Notes: generated by a model from the sequence alone, not told the origin. DNA of 55,122 bases from an uncultured Oscillospiraceae bacterium (GCA_934446565.1 CAKSEO010000014.1:1-55122), one strand, 5' to 3'. Positions 1-9,103 are shown, counted from the stretch's first letter. Made by a program: numbers and translations.

Positions 1-35
1 GAGTTTTCCCCCGCTGGCTTAGAACGCGATATCCT

Positions 36-62
36 CCAAAACAGTCCAGTGGACTGTTTTGG
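36..62. repeat. 27-nt perfect palindrome
   Basis: Two perfect 13-bp arms (36-48 and 50-62, arm CCAAAACAGTCCA) flank a single central base. No T-run follows, so it is not an obvious terminator. It could be a protein-binding site, the end of a mobile element or a dispersed intergenic repeat. The window contains no second copy. Confidence 0.7.
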
Positions 63-143
63 AATAAGTGTTTATCCATTTGGAAAGGCGCTCATGTAAC
101 ATGTAGTTTGGCTATTCTACACGTCAGGTAATTCATAAAGACT

Positions 144-171
144 GTGGGGGAAAACTCTTGTTTTCCCCCAC
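144..171. repeat. 12-bp perfect hairpin
   Basis: GTGGGGGAAAAC, a four-base loop TCTT, then GTTTTCCCCCAC. The right arm resembles the first bases of the window (GTTTTCCCCC at 3-12), so 1-171 may be bounded by related ends. There is no coding sequence around it. Confidence 0.65.
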
Positions 172-200
172 ACCCCTTTAGCGCCTTTTGGTCGTTTAAC

Positions 201-320
201 TGCGCGCCAGCGCGCAGAGTAGCCGTGCTTCGCACGGAGTAGCCGCGCTTCCGCGCGGAGGTTTCGCCTACGGCGACGAGGGCGCTGCCCTCGACCTGCA
301 AGGGGGGCGCGCCCCCCTTG
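201..320. repeat. Array of six consecutive perfect hairpins
   Basis: Six short perfect inverted repeats lie almost end to end: 201-216 (TGCGCG/CGCGCA), 223-237 (CCGTGC/GCACGG), 243-258 (CCGCGC/GCGCGG), 264-276 (TCGCC/GGCGA), 278-292 (GAGGGC/GCCCTC) and 299-320 (a 22-bp palindrome of CAAGGGGGGCG and its complement). The second and third are each preceded by AGTAGC. Open frames across this stretch have repeat-driven composition and no start signals, so I do not call genes. Compact G+C-rich hairpin tracts of this kind occur between genes in gut Clostridia, often as repeats or remnants of mobile elements. A structured RNA is the alternative. The rest of 1-420 shows nothing else, and 330-420 is plain AT-rich sequence. 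Confidence 0.55.
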
Positions 321-420
321 ACTCCCAGTTGGGGGTTGCAGTAAGACGAATTTTACCCGCATAAATTATAGTTTTTACTAATGATATATTTCGATATACC
401 TCAAAAAAGAAATGTTAAGT

Positions 421-475
421 TTTACGGAGATTTAACAAACGGCGACTTTTGGATTTAACATTATCCTGATATAAT
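421..475 (+). promoter_or_regulatory. pst promoter with Pho-box-like repeats
   Basis: An extended -10 (TG at 467-468, TATAAT at 470-475) lies about 70 bases before pstS. No good -35 is present, as expected of an activator-dependent promoter. Upstream are TTTACG at 421, TTAACA at 432 and TTAACA at 455, that is, steps of 11 and about 2 x 11.5 bp. PhoP-type regulators of Firmicutes bind TT(A/T)ACA direct repeats at 11-bp spacing, and a PhoP-like gene lies in this operon. Assignment as a Pho box is inference. Confidence 0.6.
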
Positions 476-544
476 ATGCTTGTGACAAGGAAAGATCACA
501 ATAAAGCGGTAAGAAACCGCAGTGTAAATAAGGAGAACAACATT

Positions 545-1510
545 ATGAAAACAAGAAAGATCACATTAAGCGCAGCAGCTCTGCTTATGGTAGCAGCACT
601 TGCAGGCTGCTCCGGCAATAACACCAGCTCCTCCGCTAACAGCAGCTCTGCTGCCGACGCGTCCAGCGCGGCTGATAGCTCCGCAGCTGACAATTCCGCA
701 GATAACACAGCTTCCAAGCTCACCACCGATATCACCGTAGTATCCCGCGAGGACGGCTCCGGCACAAGAGGCGCATTCGTTGAGCTGATGGGTATTGAGC
801 AGAAAAATGATGCCGGCGAGAAGGAGGACATGACCCGCGGCGACGCAGAGATCTCCAACTCCACCAACGGCGTTATGATGAGCGTTGCAGGCAACGTTGA
901 CGCTATCGGCTACATCTCCCTCGGCTCCCTCAACGACACCGTAAAGGCTCTTGACGTAAACGGCGTAGAATGCTCCGTAGACGACATCAAGTCCGGCGAT
1001 TACGTTGTAGCAAGACCGTTCAACGTATGCTACCAGCAGGAGAAGCTCGACAGCAATGCCGCAGCAAAGGACCTCATCTCGTTCATCGAGTCCGACGACG
1101 GTCAGAAGATCATTGCTGACAACGGCTACATATCCATCGAATCCAAGGGCGCATACACCGCTTCCGGTGTGACCGGCGCTATCTCCCTGAACGGTTCTAC
1201 ATCCGTAGGCCCTGTAATGGAGAAGCTCTGCGAGGCTTACAAGGCTCTCAACCCTGACGTATCCATCGACATTCAGCAGACCGGCTCCGGCGCAGGCATC
1301 ACTTCCGCGACCGAGGGTACATGCGATATCGGTATGTCCTCCCGTGAACTCAAGCAGGAGGAGCTCGACGCAGGTCTTACCGAAATGAAGATCGCTGACG
1401 ATGGTATCGCAGTTATCGTAAATCTCGAGAATCCCATCGAGAATATCACCTCTGACGAGATCATGAAGATCTACACCGGCGAGCTCAACAACTGGAGCGA
1501 GCTTGGCTGA
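545..1510 (+). CDS. pstS: Phosphate-binding lipoprotein PstS, circularly permuted
   Basis: Binds inorganic phosphate outside the membrane for the PstCAB importer. The start at ATG 545 follows AGGAG at about 531 and gives a 321-residue protein with a lipoprotein signal ending in LAGC (Cys22), then a Ser/Ala/Asp linker to about residue 60. The mature part is in unusual order. The segment that normally forms the second half comes first (SREDGSGTRGAF at 67-78, then the GYISLGSL and ARPF region, ending in NGYI at about 205). The segment that normally begins PstS follows (GAISLNGSTSVGP from 211, TGSGAG at 246-251, SSREL), and the protein stops at NNWSELG, exactly where a normal PstS would run into the ITVVSREDGSGT strand. 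All phosphate-loop motifs are present once, so a complete binding site is likely. Followed by a repeat and then pstC. Confidence 0.88.
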   Translation: MKTRKITLSAAALLMVAALAGCSGNNTSSSANSSSAADASSAADSSAADNSADNTASKLTTDITVVSREDGSGTRGAFVELMGIEQKNDAGEKEDMTRGDAEISNSTNGVMMSVAGNVDAIGYISLGSLNDTVKALDVNGVECSVDDIKSGDYVVARPFNVCYQQEKLDSNAAAKDLISFIESDDGQKIIADNGYISIESKGAYTASGVTGAISLNGSTSVGPVMEKLCEAYKALNPDVSIDIQQTGSGAGITSATEGTCDIGMSSRELKQEELDAGLTEMKIADDGIAVIVNLENPIENITSDEIMKIYTGELNNWSELG

Positions 1511-1555
1511 TAACTCAGTAACAACTCTCCAATAGGTTTCTCCCCTCTGTCGCTT

Positions 1556-1712
1556 GGATGCCCGGCGTCCGTGTTCTGTCGGTCAACTCCTCTGGCATTT
1601 CATGCCACCTCCCCCGCCGGGGGAGACACGGGCTTTTGGCGACAGCCATGCGGCGTCCGTGCCGCACTTCCCTTACGCGCTGCGCTGCGGCATTACAGCT
1701 AACGTGCAGCGC
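1556..1712. repeat. Hairpin-rich repeat between pstS and pstC
   Basis: The 262-base gap inside the pst operon carries several perfect hairpins: TGGCAT/ATGCCA at 1593-1607, CTCCCCC/GGGGGAG at 1609-1625 and GCGGC/GCCGC at 1650-1665. GGCGTCCGTG occurs twice, near 1563 and 1652. It looks like an inserted intergenic repeat of the palindromic or MITE-like kind, and could act as an mRNA processing or partial stop signal that makes more PstS than permease. Open frames crossing it have no start signals. Confidence 0.5.
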
Positions 1713-1772
1713 ACTTTTATGAGTGTAAGAATGTAAAGTCACATTCTGGAAATTTAACAAAAGAGGTTTATT

Positions 1773-2621
1773 ATGCAAAAAGTAAAAGAAGGCATAATGC
1801 ATGCGATGTTCCTGATATGCGCATGTGTTTCGATACTCGCGGTAGTGCTGATATGCGTGTATCTGTTCGCCTCGGGCGTTCCGGCTATCGGCGAGATAGG
1901 CGTGACCGACTTCCTGTTCGGAACCAAGTGGAAGCCGTCCAGCGGCTACTATGGCATATTCCCGATGATCATCGGCTCTATACTCGTTACTGGCATTGCG
2001 GTCGTCATAGGCGTTCCGATAGGCATTCTGTGCGCTGTGTTTATGTCGCATTACTGCCCGAAGAAGCTTTACCGTTTCGTTAAGCCTGCGATAAACCTCC
2101 TCGCCGGGATACCGTCTATCGTATACGGCTTCTTTGGTCTGGTCGTTATAGTTCCTATAATGAAAGACCTGTTCGGCGGCTCCGGCAAATCGCTGCTGAC
2201 CGCCGGGATACTCCTCGGGATAATGATACTCCCGACCGTTATCAAAACTACGGAATCATCCCTGAACGCCGTTCCCAAGAGCTACTATGAGGGCGCGCTC
2301 GCTCTTGGCGCAACGCACGAGCGCAGCGTATTCTTCGCGTCGCTCCCCGCTGCGAAATCCGGCATACTTGCCGCGATAATCCTCGGCGTTGGACGTGCGA
2401 TAGGCGAAACGATGGCGGTCATCCTCGTTGCCGGCAACCAGACCATCATTCCTGAGAGCATTACCTCCGGTATCCGCACCATGACCTCCAACATCGTAAT
2501 AGAAATGGGCTACGCCGGCGGACTTCACCGTGAAGCGCTCATCGCCACTGGCGTCGTTCTGTTCGTATTCATCCTGATAATTAATCTATGTTTCTCCGCG
2601 CTCAAAAGGAGGAAAGACTGA
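1773..2621 (+). CDS. pstC: Phosphate ABC transporter permease PstC
   Basis: One of the two membrane subunits forming the phosphate channel. At 282 residues it has about six hydrophobic segments and the PstC landmarks IPSIVYGFFGL (around 113) and the cytoplasmic EAA-type loop EGALALGATHERSVFFASLPAAKSGI (read here in two parts). A start at 1773 follows AAGAGG at 1760-1765. A TTAACA hexamer lies at 1753. The stop TGA overlaps the ATG of pstA, which supports translational coupling. Confidence 0.93.
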   Translation: MQKVKEGIMHAMFLICACVSILAVVLICVYLFASGVPAIGEIGVTDFLFGTKWKPSSGYYGIFPMIIGSILVTGIAVVIGVPIGILCAVFMSHYCPKKLYRFVKPAINLLAGIPSIVYGFFGLVVIVPIMKDLFGGSGKSLLTAGILLGIMILPTVIKTTESSLNAVPKSYYEGALALGATHERSVFFASLPAAKSGILAAIILGVGRAIGETMAVILVAGNQTIIPESITSGIRTMTSNIVIEMGYAGGLHREALIATGVVLFVFILIINLCFSALKRRKD

Positions 2622-3556
2622 TGACTGAGGCTTCGACTGTTGCTATGACTGACGAAAAAACTACAAAGGCTCCCGAGCATTATATCAACCGCGTTACACT
2701 TGGCGCAAGGCTGAAACAGTACACCCGCAGCCCGCTGTCGCTCATACTCATGATACTTGTCATGCTGGCGGCGATATTCTCCGTGGGAATGCTCATATTC
2801 ATCATCGCGTACATCCTTATCAACGGCGTTCCGCACCTTACCGCCGAGCAGTTCAGCTGGGAATACACCACCGAAAACGTCAGCATGATGCCGGCTATCC
2901 TGAACACTCTGATAATGACCGCAATGACGCTGATCATCGCAGTTCCTATCGGCGTTTTCGCGGCGGTGTACCTCGTTGAGTACGCCAAGCGCGGCAACAA
3001 GCTTGTAAAGGTCATCCGCGTGACGACCGAAACGCTCTCCGGCATTCCGTCCATCGTGTTCGGTCTGTTTGGTTATCTGATGTTCAATATTTCGTTCGGC
3101 TGGGGATTCTCCATGATGGCAGGCGTTATTACACTTGCGATGATGATACTCCCGCTGATAATCCGCACCACCGAGGAGGCGCTCCTCGCCGTTCCCGACA
3201 GCTACCGCGAGGGCAGCTTCGGTCTGGGCGCGGGCAAAATGCGCACCGTGTTCCGTGTTATACTTCCGACTGCGGTTCCGGGTATCATGTCCGGCGTTAT
3301 CCTTTCCATTGGTCGTATCGTCGGCGAATCTGCGGCGCTGATATTCACCTCCGGTTCCGGACACAGCCTGCCTGGCGCGCTTACCGGCTCGGGAAGCTCC
3401 GCAGCTACCCTGACCGTTCACATGTATATTCTCTCCAACGAGGGACTGCATGTCAACGAGGCGTTCGCTTCCGCGGTAGTTCTGCTGGCGCTTACATTCA
3501 TAATAAATCTCGTTTCCGACCTCATCGAGCGCCGGATAGCAAAGAAGAAAGGATAA
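2621..3556 (+). CDS. pstA: Phosphate ABC transporter permease PstA
   Basis: Second membrane subunit of the phosphate importer. The start at ATG 2621 overlaps the pstC stop and follows AAAGGAGGA at about 2605-2613; an upstream in-frame ATG at 2588 lies inside pstC and lacks a ribosome site. The 311-residue protein has a polar N-terminal tail of about 35 residues, six predicted membrane segments, the [13 protein letters not shown] motif and a coupling loop [21 protein letters not shown]. It ends with a basic ERRIAKKKG tail, four bases before pstB. Confidence 0.92.
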   Translation: MTEASTVAMTDEKTTKAPEHYINRVTLGARLKQYTRSPLSLILMILVMLAAIFSVGMLIFIIAYILINGVPHLTAEQFSWEYTTENVSMMPAILNTLIMTAMTLIIAVPIGVFAAVYLVEYAKRGNKLVKVIRVTTETLSGIPSIVFGLFGYLMFNISFGWGFSMMAGVITLAMMILPLIIRTTEEALLAVPDSYREGSFGLGAGKMRTVFRVILPTAVPGIMSGVILSIGRIVGESAALIFTSGSGHSLPGALTGSGSSAATLTVHMYILSNEGLHVNEAFASAVVLLALTFIINLVSDLIERRIAKKKG

Positions 3557-3560
3557 CCAC

Positions 3561-4307
3561 ATGAAATTCGATATCAGGAACGCCGAGCTTTACTACGGCG
3601 ACTTCAAGGCGCTCAAGGGAATAAACCTTGAGATTCCGGAAAACAAGATAACCGCGTTCATAGGTCCCTCCGGCTGCGGAAAATCCACTCTGCTGAAATC
3701 CCTCAACCGAATGAACGACCTCGTTGAGGGCTGCCGCATAACCGGAGATTTCCTGCTTGACGGCGAGGACATCTACGGAAAGATGGACGTGAACCTGCTG
3801 CGCAAGCGCGTCGGAATGGTGTTCCAGAAGCCGAACCCGTTCCCGATGAGCGTTTACGACAACATCGCGTTCGGTCCGCGCACCCACGGCATCCACTCCA
3901 AGGTAAAGCTGGACGACATCGTTGAGAAGTCCCTCCGGGACGCCGCGATATGGGACGAGCTGAAAGACCGCCTGAAAAAATCCGCGCTGGGACTTTCCGG
4001 CGGACAGCAGCAGCGACTCTGCATCGCAAGGGCGCTTGCGGTAGAGCCCGAGGTGCTGCTGATGGACGAGCCGACTTCCGCGCTGGATCCTATTTCAACT
4101 TCCAAGATAGAAGACCTTGCAATTGAGCTGAAAAAGGAGTATACTATAGTTATGGTAACTCACAATATGCAGCAGGCTGCGAGAATTTCCGACAAGACGG
4201 CGTTCTTCCTGCTGGGCGAGGTCGTAGAGTATGCCGATACCGACAAGCTGTTTTCGACGCCGCAGGATCAGCGCACCGAGGACTACATAACCGGACGATT
4301 CGGCTGA
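3561..4307 (+). CDS. pstB: Phosphate ABC transporter ATPase PstB
   Basis: Cytoplasmic ATPase that powers PstCA. The 248-residue protein carries Walker [10 protein letters not shown] (35-43), a Q-loop in [18 protein letters not shown], which is characteristic of PstB, the ABC signature LSGGQQQR, Walker [13 protein letters not shown] and the switch histidine in VTHNMQQA. Length and motif order are normal. It sits between pstA and phoU, as in most bacteria. Confidence 0.96.
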   Translation: MKFDIRNAELYYGDFKALKGINLEIPENKITAFIGPSGCGKSTLLKSLNRMNDLVEGCRITGDFLLDGEDIYGKMDVNLLRKRVGMVFQKPNPFPMSVYDNIAFGPRTHGIHSKVKLDDIVEKSLRDAAIWDELKDRLKKSALGLSGGQQQRLCIARALAVEPEVLLMDEPTSALDPISTSKIEDLAIELKKEYTIVMVTHNMQQAARISDKTAFFLLGEVVEYADTDKLFSTPQDQRTEDYITGRFG

Positions 4308-4321
4308 TAGGGGGGCATATT

Positions 4322-4960
4322 ATGAGAAACCGTTTTGACGAGCAGCTCGAGCAGCTCAACGTTGGACTTATCAAGATGGGCGCGCTCTGCGAAGAAAGCA
4401 TTGCATGCGCCGTCAAGGCACTGTTCGACGAAAAGACCGATGAGATGATAACCAAGGTCAACGACAACGAGGAAGAAACAGACCACATGGAGCACGACAT
4501 CGAGGCTCTGTGCATGAAGCTGCTGCTCCATCAGCAGCCTGTCGCAAAGGACCTGCGCTGCGTTTCCTCCGCGCTGAAGATGATATCCGACATGGAGCGT
4601 ATCGGCGACCAGTCGCAGGATATCGCGGAAATCGCGGGATTCGTGCACTCCACCGACCTTGCCGGAAAGGTACACATCTCCGATATGGCAAACGAGGCTA
4701 TCAGCATGGTGACGATGAGCGTGGATTCCTTCGTGCGCAAGGATGTCAGTCTTGCAAAAAAGGCGATAGACGCGGACGATAAGGTGGATTCCCTTTTCCT
4801 CAAGGTAAAGGAGGAGCTTATCGACCTTGTTCGCAGCGATTCCGGCGACGCGGAGTACTTTATGGATCTGCTGATGGCGGCGAAGTACCTTGAGCGTATC
4901 GCCGACCATGCGACTAATATCGCGGAATGGGTGGTCTACTCCATCACCGGAGAGCGCTGA
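4322..4960 (+). CDS. phoU: Phosphate transport regulator PhoU
   Basis: Cytoplasmic helical protein that links the state of the Pst transporter to the PhoR kinase and limits phosphate uptake. The 212 residues match the usual length. Two PhoU repeats are visible, each with an E/D-rich metal-binding motif (DNEEETDHMEHDIEALCMK in the first half, DADDKVDSLF in the second), plus DMERIGDQSQDIAE and YLERIADHATNIAEW, the paired family signatures. A ribosome site AGGGGGG precedes the ATG. Confidence 0.95.
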   Translation: MRNRFDEQLEQLNVGLIKMGALCEESIACAVKALFDEKTDEMITKVNDNEEETDHMEHDIEALCMKLLLHQQPVAKDLRCVSSALKMISDMERIGDQSQDIAEIAGFVHSTDLAGKVHISDMANEAISMVTMSVDSFVRKDVSLAKKAIDADDKVDSLFLKVKEELIDLVRSDSGDAEYFMDLLMAAKYLERIADHATNIAEWVVYSITGER

Positions 4961-4984
4961 TTTCCGCCGAAAGAGAGGAAAACT

Positions 4985-5656
4985 ATGATATACATGCTGG
5001 AGGACGACGCTAATATAAGGAATTTCGTGCTGTATGCGCTGAACAATTCCGGGCTGGAGGCTAAGGGCTTCGAACGCCCCAGCGAATTCTGGGCGGCGCT
5101 TAAAGAGGAAACTCCGTCCGTGCTGCTGCTTGATATAATGCTCCCGGAGGAGGACGGCATGCAGGTGCTCGCAAAGCTGCGCTCCAATCCGGAATACGCC
5201 GGGCTGCCGGTCATCATGCTGACCGCAAAGGGCTCGGAGTACGATAAGGTGATAGGTCTTGACAGCGGCGCCGACGATTACGTTGCGAAGCCCTTCGGCA
5301 CGATGGAGCTCATCTCCAGGATAAAGGCGCTGCTCCGCCGCACTTCCTCCCAGGAAACGAAGGAGTACGATTTCGGCGGGCTTTACGTCAACACTTCCAA
5401 GCATATCGTGCGCGTCAACGGAAATGAAGTTCAGCTCACGTTCAAGGAATTCGAGCTGCTGTGCTATCTGCTGGAGAACATGGGCACGGTGCTTTCCCGC
5501 GAGAAGATAATATCAAAGGTATGGGGCTACGATTTCGACGGCGAGAGCCGCACGGTTGACGTACATATCAGAACGCTGCGCATGAAGCTCGGCGATTGCG
5601 GCGGAATGATAGAAACAGTCCGCGGCATAGGCTACAAGGCAGTGGACATATCATAA
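4985..5656 (+). CDS. phoP: PhoP/PhoB-type response regulator
   Basis: Two-component transcription factor of the OmpR/PhoB family. The receiver domain has the acidic pair D7/D8, phosphorylation site D50 (LLLDIMLPEEDGM), a TAKG threonine and the KPF lysine. It is followed by a C-terminal winged helix with FKEFELLCYLLEN and the DVHIRTLRMKLG recognition helix region. At 223 residues it is typical. Position after phoU and before phoR makes phosphate control the natural assignment. Its likely targets are the 11-bp TTAACA-like repeats upstream of pstS. Confidence 0.9.
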   Translation: MIYMLEDDANIRNFVLYALNNSGLEAKGFERPSEFWAALKEETPSVLLLDIMLPEEDGMQVLAKLRSNPEYAGLPVIMLTAKGSEYDKVIGLDSGADDYVAKPFGTMELISRIKALLRRTSSQETKEYDFGGLYVNTSKHIVRVNGNEVQLTFKEFELLCYLLENMGTVLSREKIISKVWGYDFDGESRTVDVHIRTLRMKLGDCGGMIETVRGIGYKAVDIS

Positions 5657-5665
5657 GGAGCCGGT

Positions 5666-7351
5666 ATGACGAAACGAATTTTCGGCGGAGCGTTCATCGT
5701 TTCGCTGGTGGCGATAATTTCGGCGGTGGCGATGGTGATCGGAGTTGCGTACACTAAGGAGCAGCAGCTTTTCAAGAAGCAGCTCGAGCAGCAGGCGATG
5801 CTGCTTGCCGCGACGATGGAGAACACCACTCCGGAGGACGACGTTGAAAGCCTGAAAAAGCTGAGCCGCGATATCCACGGCACGTTTGAGATGCGTATAA
5901 CCTACATCGACCAGGATGGCACGGTGCTTTTCGACAACGAGGCTGACCCTGCCACGATGGAAAACCATCAGAACCGCGAGGAAGTGATCGCCGCAAAGCA
6001 GTCCGGCACAGGTACGGCGATACGCGAGAGCTACACCATGTCGGAAATGACCGTGTACTGCGCCCGGGTCATCGGATACGGCTGCGTTGTGCGCGTTGCC
6101 GGTACGATGGATACCGTTATGGCGCGCATCGGCGGAATGTGGTGGGAAGTCCTGCTGGTAGTGATGATAGCGGCGATGGTTTCGCTGGGAGTTTCGGCTG
6201 TCGTTGCAAAGGTGATAGTAAAGCCGATAAACAATATCGACCTGCGCAATCCCGACATCGGAGAGAGCTACAGCGAGATAGCTCCGCTGCTCCACCGTAT
6301 AAGCGACCAGAACCGTGAGATAGAAGATCAGATAGCCGAGCTGACCCGCAGCCGCAAGGAATTCACGCTCATAACAGAGAACATGAGCGAGGGCTTCCTG
6401 ATAATCGACAGCCGCACGGAGGTGCTTTCCTACAACACGGCGGCGCTGGATATACTGGGCTCTGACTTCACAGGGACGAGCCACAGCGTGCTTGTGCTCA
6501 ACCGCAGCGAGGCTTTCCGCAGCGTTGTCGAGACCGCGCTTTCCGGAAAGCGCAGCGAGGCTTCGCTGACTCTTTCGGAGAAAATATACCAGGTCATCGC
6601 AACGCCGGTATTCACCGGCAGCAGCGTCACCGGAGCGGTGATGATAATACTCGACATCACCGAAAAGGAGGAGCGCGAAGAACTGCGCAGGGAGTTCACA
6701 TCCAACGTATCCCACGAGCTGAAAACGCCGCTTACCACCATCTACGGGATTTCCGACATGCTGGTAGGGGGGATCGTGAAATCAGAGGATATCCCGGGAT
6801 TCGCTAAGAATATCCGCGACGAGGCGGGGCGCATGATAACGCTGATACAGGATATCCTGAAGCTGTCGCAGCTCGACGAGAACACATTCACCGACCAGCA
6901 GGAGCGGGTAGACCTCTACGAGCTGGCGCAGTCGGCAGCGCAGCGGCTCCAGCCGCAGGCTGACGAAAAGCACGTCACGATAAGCGTGACCGGAGAGCGC
7001 TGTGAGTTTACCGGAATTGCGGCGGTGCTGGGCGAGATAATCTACAATCTCATCGACAACGCGGTGAAGTACAACAAACAGGGCGGCAGAGCGGATGTTG
7101 ACGTGCGCAGCAGCGGCGACAATATCGTGATGACCGTATCGGATACGGGAATAGGTGTGCCGGCGGACAGTATCGGACGTATATTCGAACGATTCTACCG
7201 CGCCGACAAGAGCCATTCCCGCAAAATAGGCGGCACTGGTCTCGGACTTTCCATTGTTAAGCATGGAGTATCGCTTCACGGCGGTACCATCACAGTGAAA
7301 AGCACCGAGGGCAGCGGAACGACATTTACGATGACGCTCCCTAAGAACTGA
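5666..7351 (+). CDS. phoR: PhoR-like sensor histidine kinase
   Basis: Membrane kinase partner of the preceding regulator. The 561 residues contain an N-terminal membrane segment (about 5-25), an extracellular region of about 125 residues, a second membrane segment (about 155-180), a short degenerate linker in place of a clear HAMP domain, a PAS-like domain (ENMSEGFLIIDSRTEVLSYN and following), the H-box FTSNVSHELKTPL with phospho-acceptor His350, the N-box NLIDNAVKYN and the G-boxes DTGIGVP and GGTGLGLSIV. The gene starts 9 bases after phoP and is followed by a hairpin. Confidence 0.92.
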   Translation: MTKRIFGGAFIVSLVAIISAVAMVIGVAYTKEQQLFKKQLEQQAMLLAATMENTTPEDDVESLKKLSRDIHGTFEMRITYIDQDGTVLFDNEADPATMENHQNREEVIAAKQSGTGTAIRESYTMSEMTVYCARVIGYGCVVRVAGTMDTVMARIGGMWWEVLLVVMIAAMVSLGVSAVVAKVIVKPINNIDLRNPDIGESYSEIAPLLHRISDQNREIEDQIAELTRSRKEFTLITENMSEGFLIIDSRTEVLSYNTAALDILGSDFTGTSHSVLVLNRSEAFRSVVETALSGKRSEASLTLSEKIYQVIATPVFTGSSVTGAVMIILDITEKEEREELRREFTSNVSHELKTPLTTIYGISDMLVGGIVKSEDIPGFAKNIRDEAGRMITLIQDILKLSQLDENTFTDQQERVDLYELAQSAAQRLQPQADEKHVTISVTGERCEFTGIAAVLGEIIYNLIDNAVKYNKQGGRADVDVRSSGDNIVMTVSDTGIGVPADSIGRIFERFYRADKSHSRKIGGTGLGLSIVKHGVSLHGGTITVKSTEGSGTTFTMTLPKN

Positions 7352-7359
7352 TAATAAGG

Positions 7360-7390
7360 AATGATCCCGGCAGACCGCCGGGATCATTTC
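7360..7390. terminator. Hairpin at the end of the pst-pho operon
   Basis: AATGATCCCGGC and its exact complement (7360-7371 / 7377-7388) with a five-base loop. The T-run is weak on the plus strand (TTTC). It lies between convergent phoR and hcp and may serve both. Confidence 0.7.
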
Positions 7391-7450
7391 TATAATGAAA
7401 GCTTATGCACCAGCAAAACGGTAGTGGTGCATATAAAATTCAGGTCATTC

Positions 7451-9013
7451 TTATCCGAGTATCATTTTGAGGTCATCCTCCGGCGTAGTAGCCGCACGGA
7501 GCTTGAATTCGTTCTGCAAAAACTCAAGGACCGCCGGAGAAACAAACGCCGGGATAGTCGGACCGAGAATGATGTTTTTCAGCCCGAGGTAGAGAAGTGA
7601 GAGGAGAATGCAGACCGCTTTCTGCTCGTACCAGGAGAGCACCAGCGTGAGCGGCAGGTCGTTCACTCCGCAGCCGAAAGCCTCTGCGAGCGCGGAGGCG
7701 ACCCGGATAGCGCTGTAGGAATCGTTGCACTGCCCCATGTCGAGAATGCGCGAGATACCGTCGATGTCGCCGAGGTCCATGTCGTTCAGGCGGTATTTTC
7801 CGCAGGCAAGGGTGAGTATCAGCGTATCAGGAGGGGTCAGCCGCGCAAAATCGGAATAGTAGCTGCGGCTTGGTGAGGCTCCGTCGCAGCCGCCTATCAG
7901 GAAGATGTGGCGTATCTTTCCAGCCTTTATGAGCTGGATTATTTTTTCGGCGTTTTTCAGAACGGCGTTGTGCGCGAATCCGGTCATGACCTTGTGACCG
8001 CCGTTCATGCCGGTCATTTCCTTGTCCTGGTCGTAGCCACCGCACTCTATCGCCTTTTTGATGACCGGAGTGAAATCCTTGTCCGCTCCGATGTGGGTCA
8101 CTTCGGGGTAGGATACCACCGATGTCGTGAACACGCGGTCGGCGTAGCTTTCGCGCAGCGGCATCAGGCAGTTGGTGGTGAACAGTATAGGCGCGGGGAT
8201 GTTGTGGAATTCCGACTGCTGATTCTGCCAGCCGGTGCCGAAATTGCCCTTGAGCTGCGGGTGCTTTTTCAGCTCCGGATAGCCGTGGGCGGGGAGCATC
8301 TCGCTGTGGGTGTAGATGTTGATGTCCTTACCGTCGGTCTGCTCCAGCAGCAGCTTCATGTCGTGCAGGTCGTGACCGCTGACTACGATGAACGGACCTT
8401 TTTCGATGGTCAGCGGCACCTCCGTAGGAACAGGGTCGCCGTAGGCTTCAGTATTAGCGTGGTCCAGCAGCTCCATGCATTTAAGGTTTATCGCGCCGGT
8501 CTTGAGCACCAGCGGAAGCAGTACGTCCTGCGGCTCGTCCTCGCCGAGGTGATAGAGCGCTTCGTAGAAATATGCGTTGACTTCCTTGCAGGTTTTCCCA
8601 AGTATACGGGCGTGGTATGCGTAAGCCGCCATGCCTTTCAGCCCGAACAGTATCAGGGATTTCAGCGAGCGGATGTCCGCGTTGCCGTCCCAGATTTCCG
8701 GCATGGAGTAGTCCTCGAATTTTTCGGAGGACAGGCGGTGTTTTTCCTGCTCTATCTCGGTTTTGATGGTTTTTATTGTGGAATTGTTGAAATTTACGTT
8801 GGTGATGGTGGTGAAAAGCGCTTTCTCGACCAGCGCGTCGGTGGATTCCGTGGGTCTGCCGTTACGTGCGGCGCGTGCAAGTCCGATGAGCGCTCCGATT
8901 ATCTCGTCCTGGTAGTTTGCGGTGTCGGCTTTTTTGCCGCAGACTCCCGCTTTTCCCTCGCAGCCGGTGTTGTGCGCGGTCTGCTGGCACTGGAAACAAA
9001 ACATGTCTTTCAT
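7451..9013 (-). CDS. hcp: Hybrid cluster protein (hydroxylamine reductase-like)
   Basis: Cytoplasmic Fe-S/Fe-O-S enzyme linked to reduction of nitric oxide or hydroxylamine and to nitrosative stress. The start at 9013 (MKDMFCFQCQQT) follows AGGA and agrees with the family N-terminus. At 520 residues it shows the N-terminal cysteine motif (Cys6, 9, 18, 25), then the hybrid-cluster ligands in VVSGHDLHDMKLLLEQT, TNCLMPL and IGGCDGASPSR, with ACGKYRLN later. The CX2C spacing fits the anaerobe type rather than the longer enterobacterial form. It stands alone between converging and diverging neighbours, with no reductase partner (hcr) adjacent. Confidence 0.93.
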   Translation of the reverse strand: MKDMFCFQCQQTAHNTGCEGKAGVCGKKADTANYQDEIIGALIGLARAARNGRPTESTDALVEKALFTTITNVNFNNSTIKTIKTEIEQEKHRLSSEKFEDYSMPEIWDGNADIRSLKSLILFGLKGMAAYAYHARILGKTCKEVNAYFYEALYHLGEDEPQDVLLPLVLKTGAINLKCMELLDHANTEAYGDPVPTEVPLTIEKGPFIVVSGHDLHDMKLLLEQTDGKDINIYTHSEMLPAHGYPELKKHPQLKGNFGTGWQNQQSEFHNIPAPILFTTNCLMPLRESYADRVFTTSVVSYPEVTHIGADKDFTPVIKKAIECGGYDQDKEMTGMNGGHKVMTGFAHNAVLKNAEKIIQLIKAGKIRHIFLIGGCDGASPSRSYYSDFARLTPPDTLILTLACGKYRLNDMDLGDIDGISRILDMGQCNDSYSAIRVASALAEAFGCGVNDLPLTLVLSWYEQKAVCILLSLLYLGLKNIILGPTIPAFVSPAVLEFLQNEFKLRAATTPEDDLKMILG

Positions 9014-9103
9014 TATAGGTATCCTTTCTGTTTTGATTTGTGGGCTGTGGGTATTATTCCCGGATTTATTTCGTTGATTCATCGGAGAATAAAGTTTTTG
9101 CTA

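Noticed and set aside
92..362. Two minus-strand open frames of 69 and 81 codons
   Set aside because: They run through the hairpin block, have Arg/Ala-rich composition driven by the repeats and no ribosome sites.
1515..2051. Minus-strand frame of 178 codons opposite pstC
   Set aside because: Histidine/arginine-rich shadow of pstC and of the repeat; no start signal or family.
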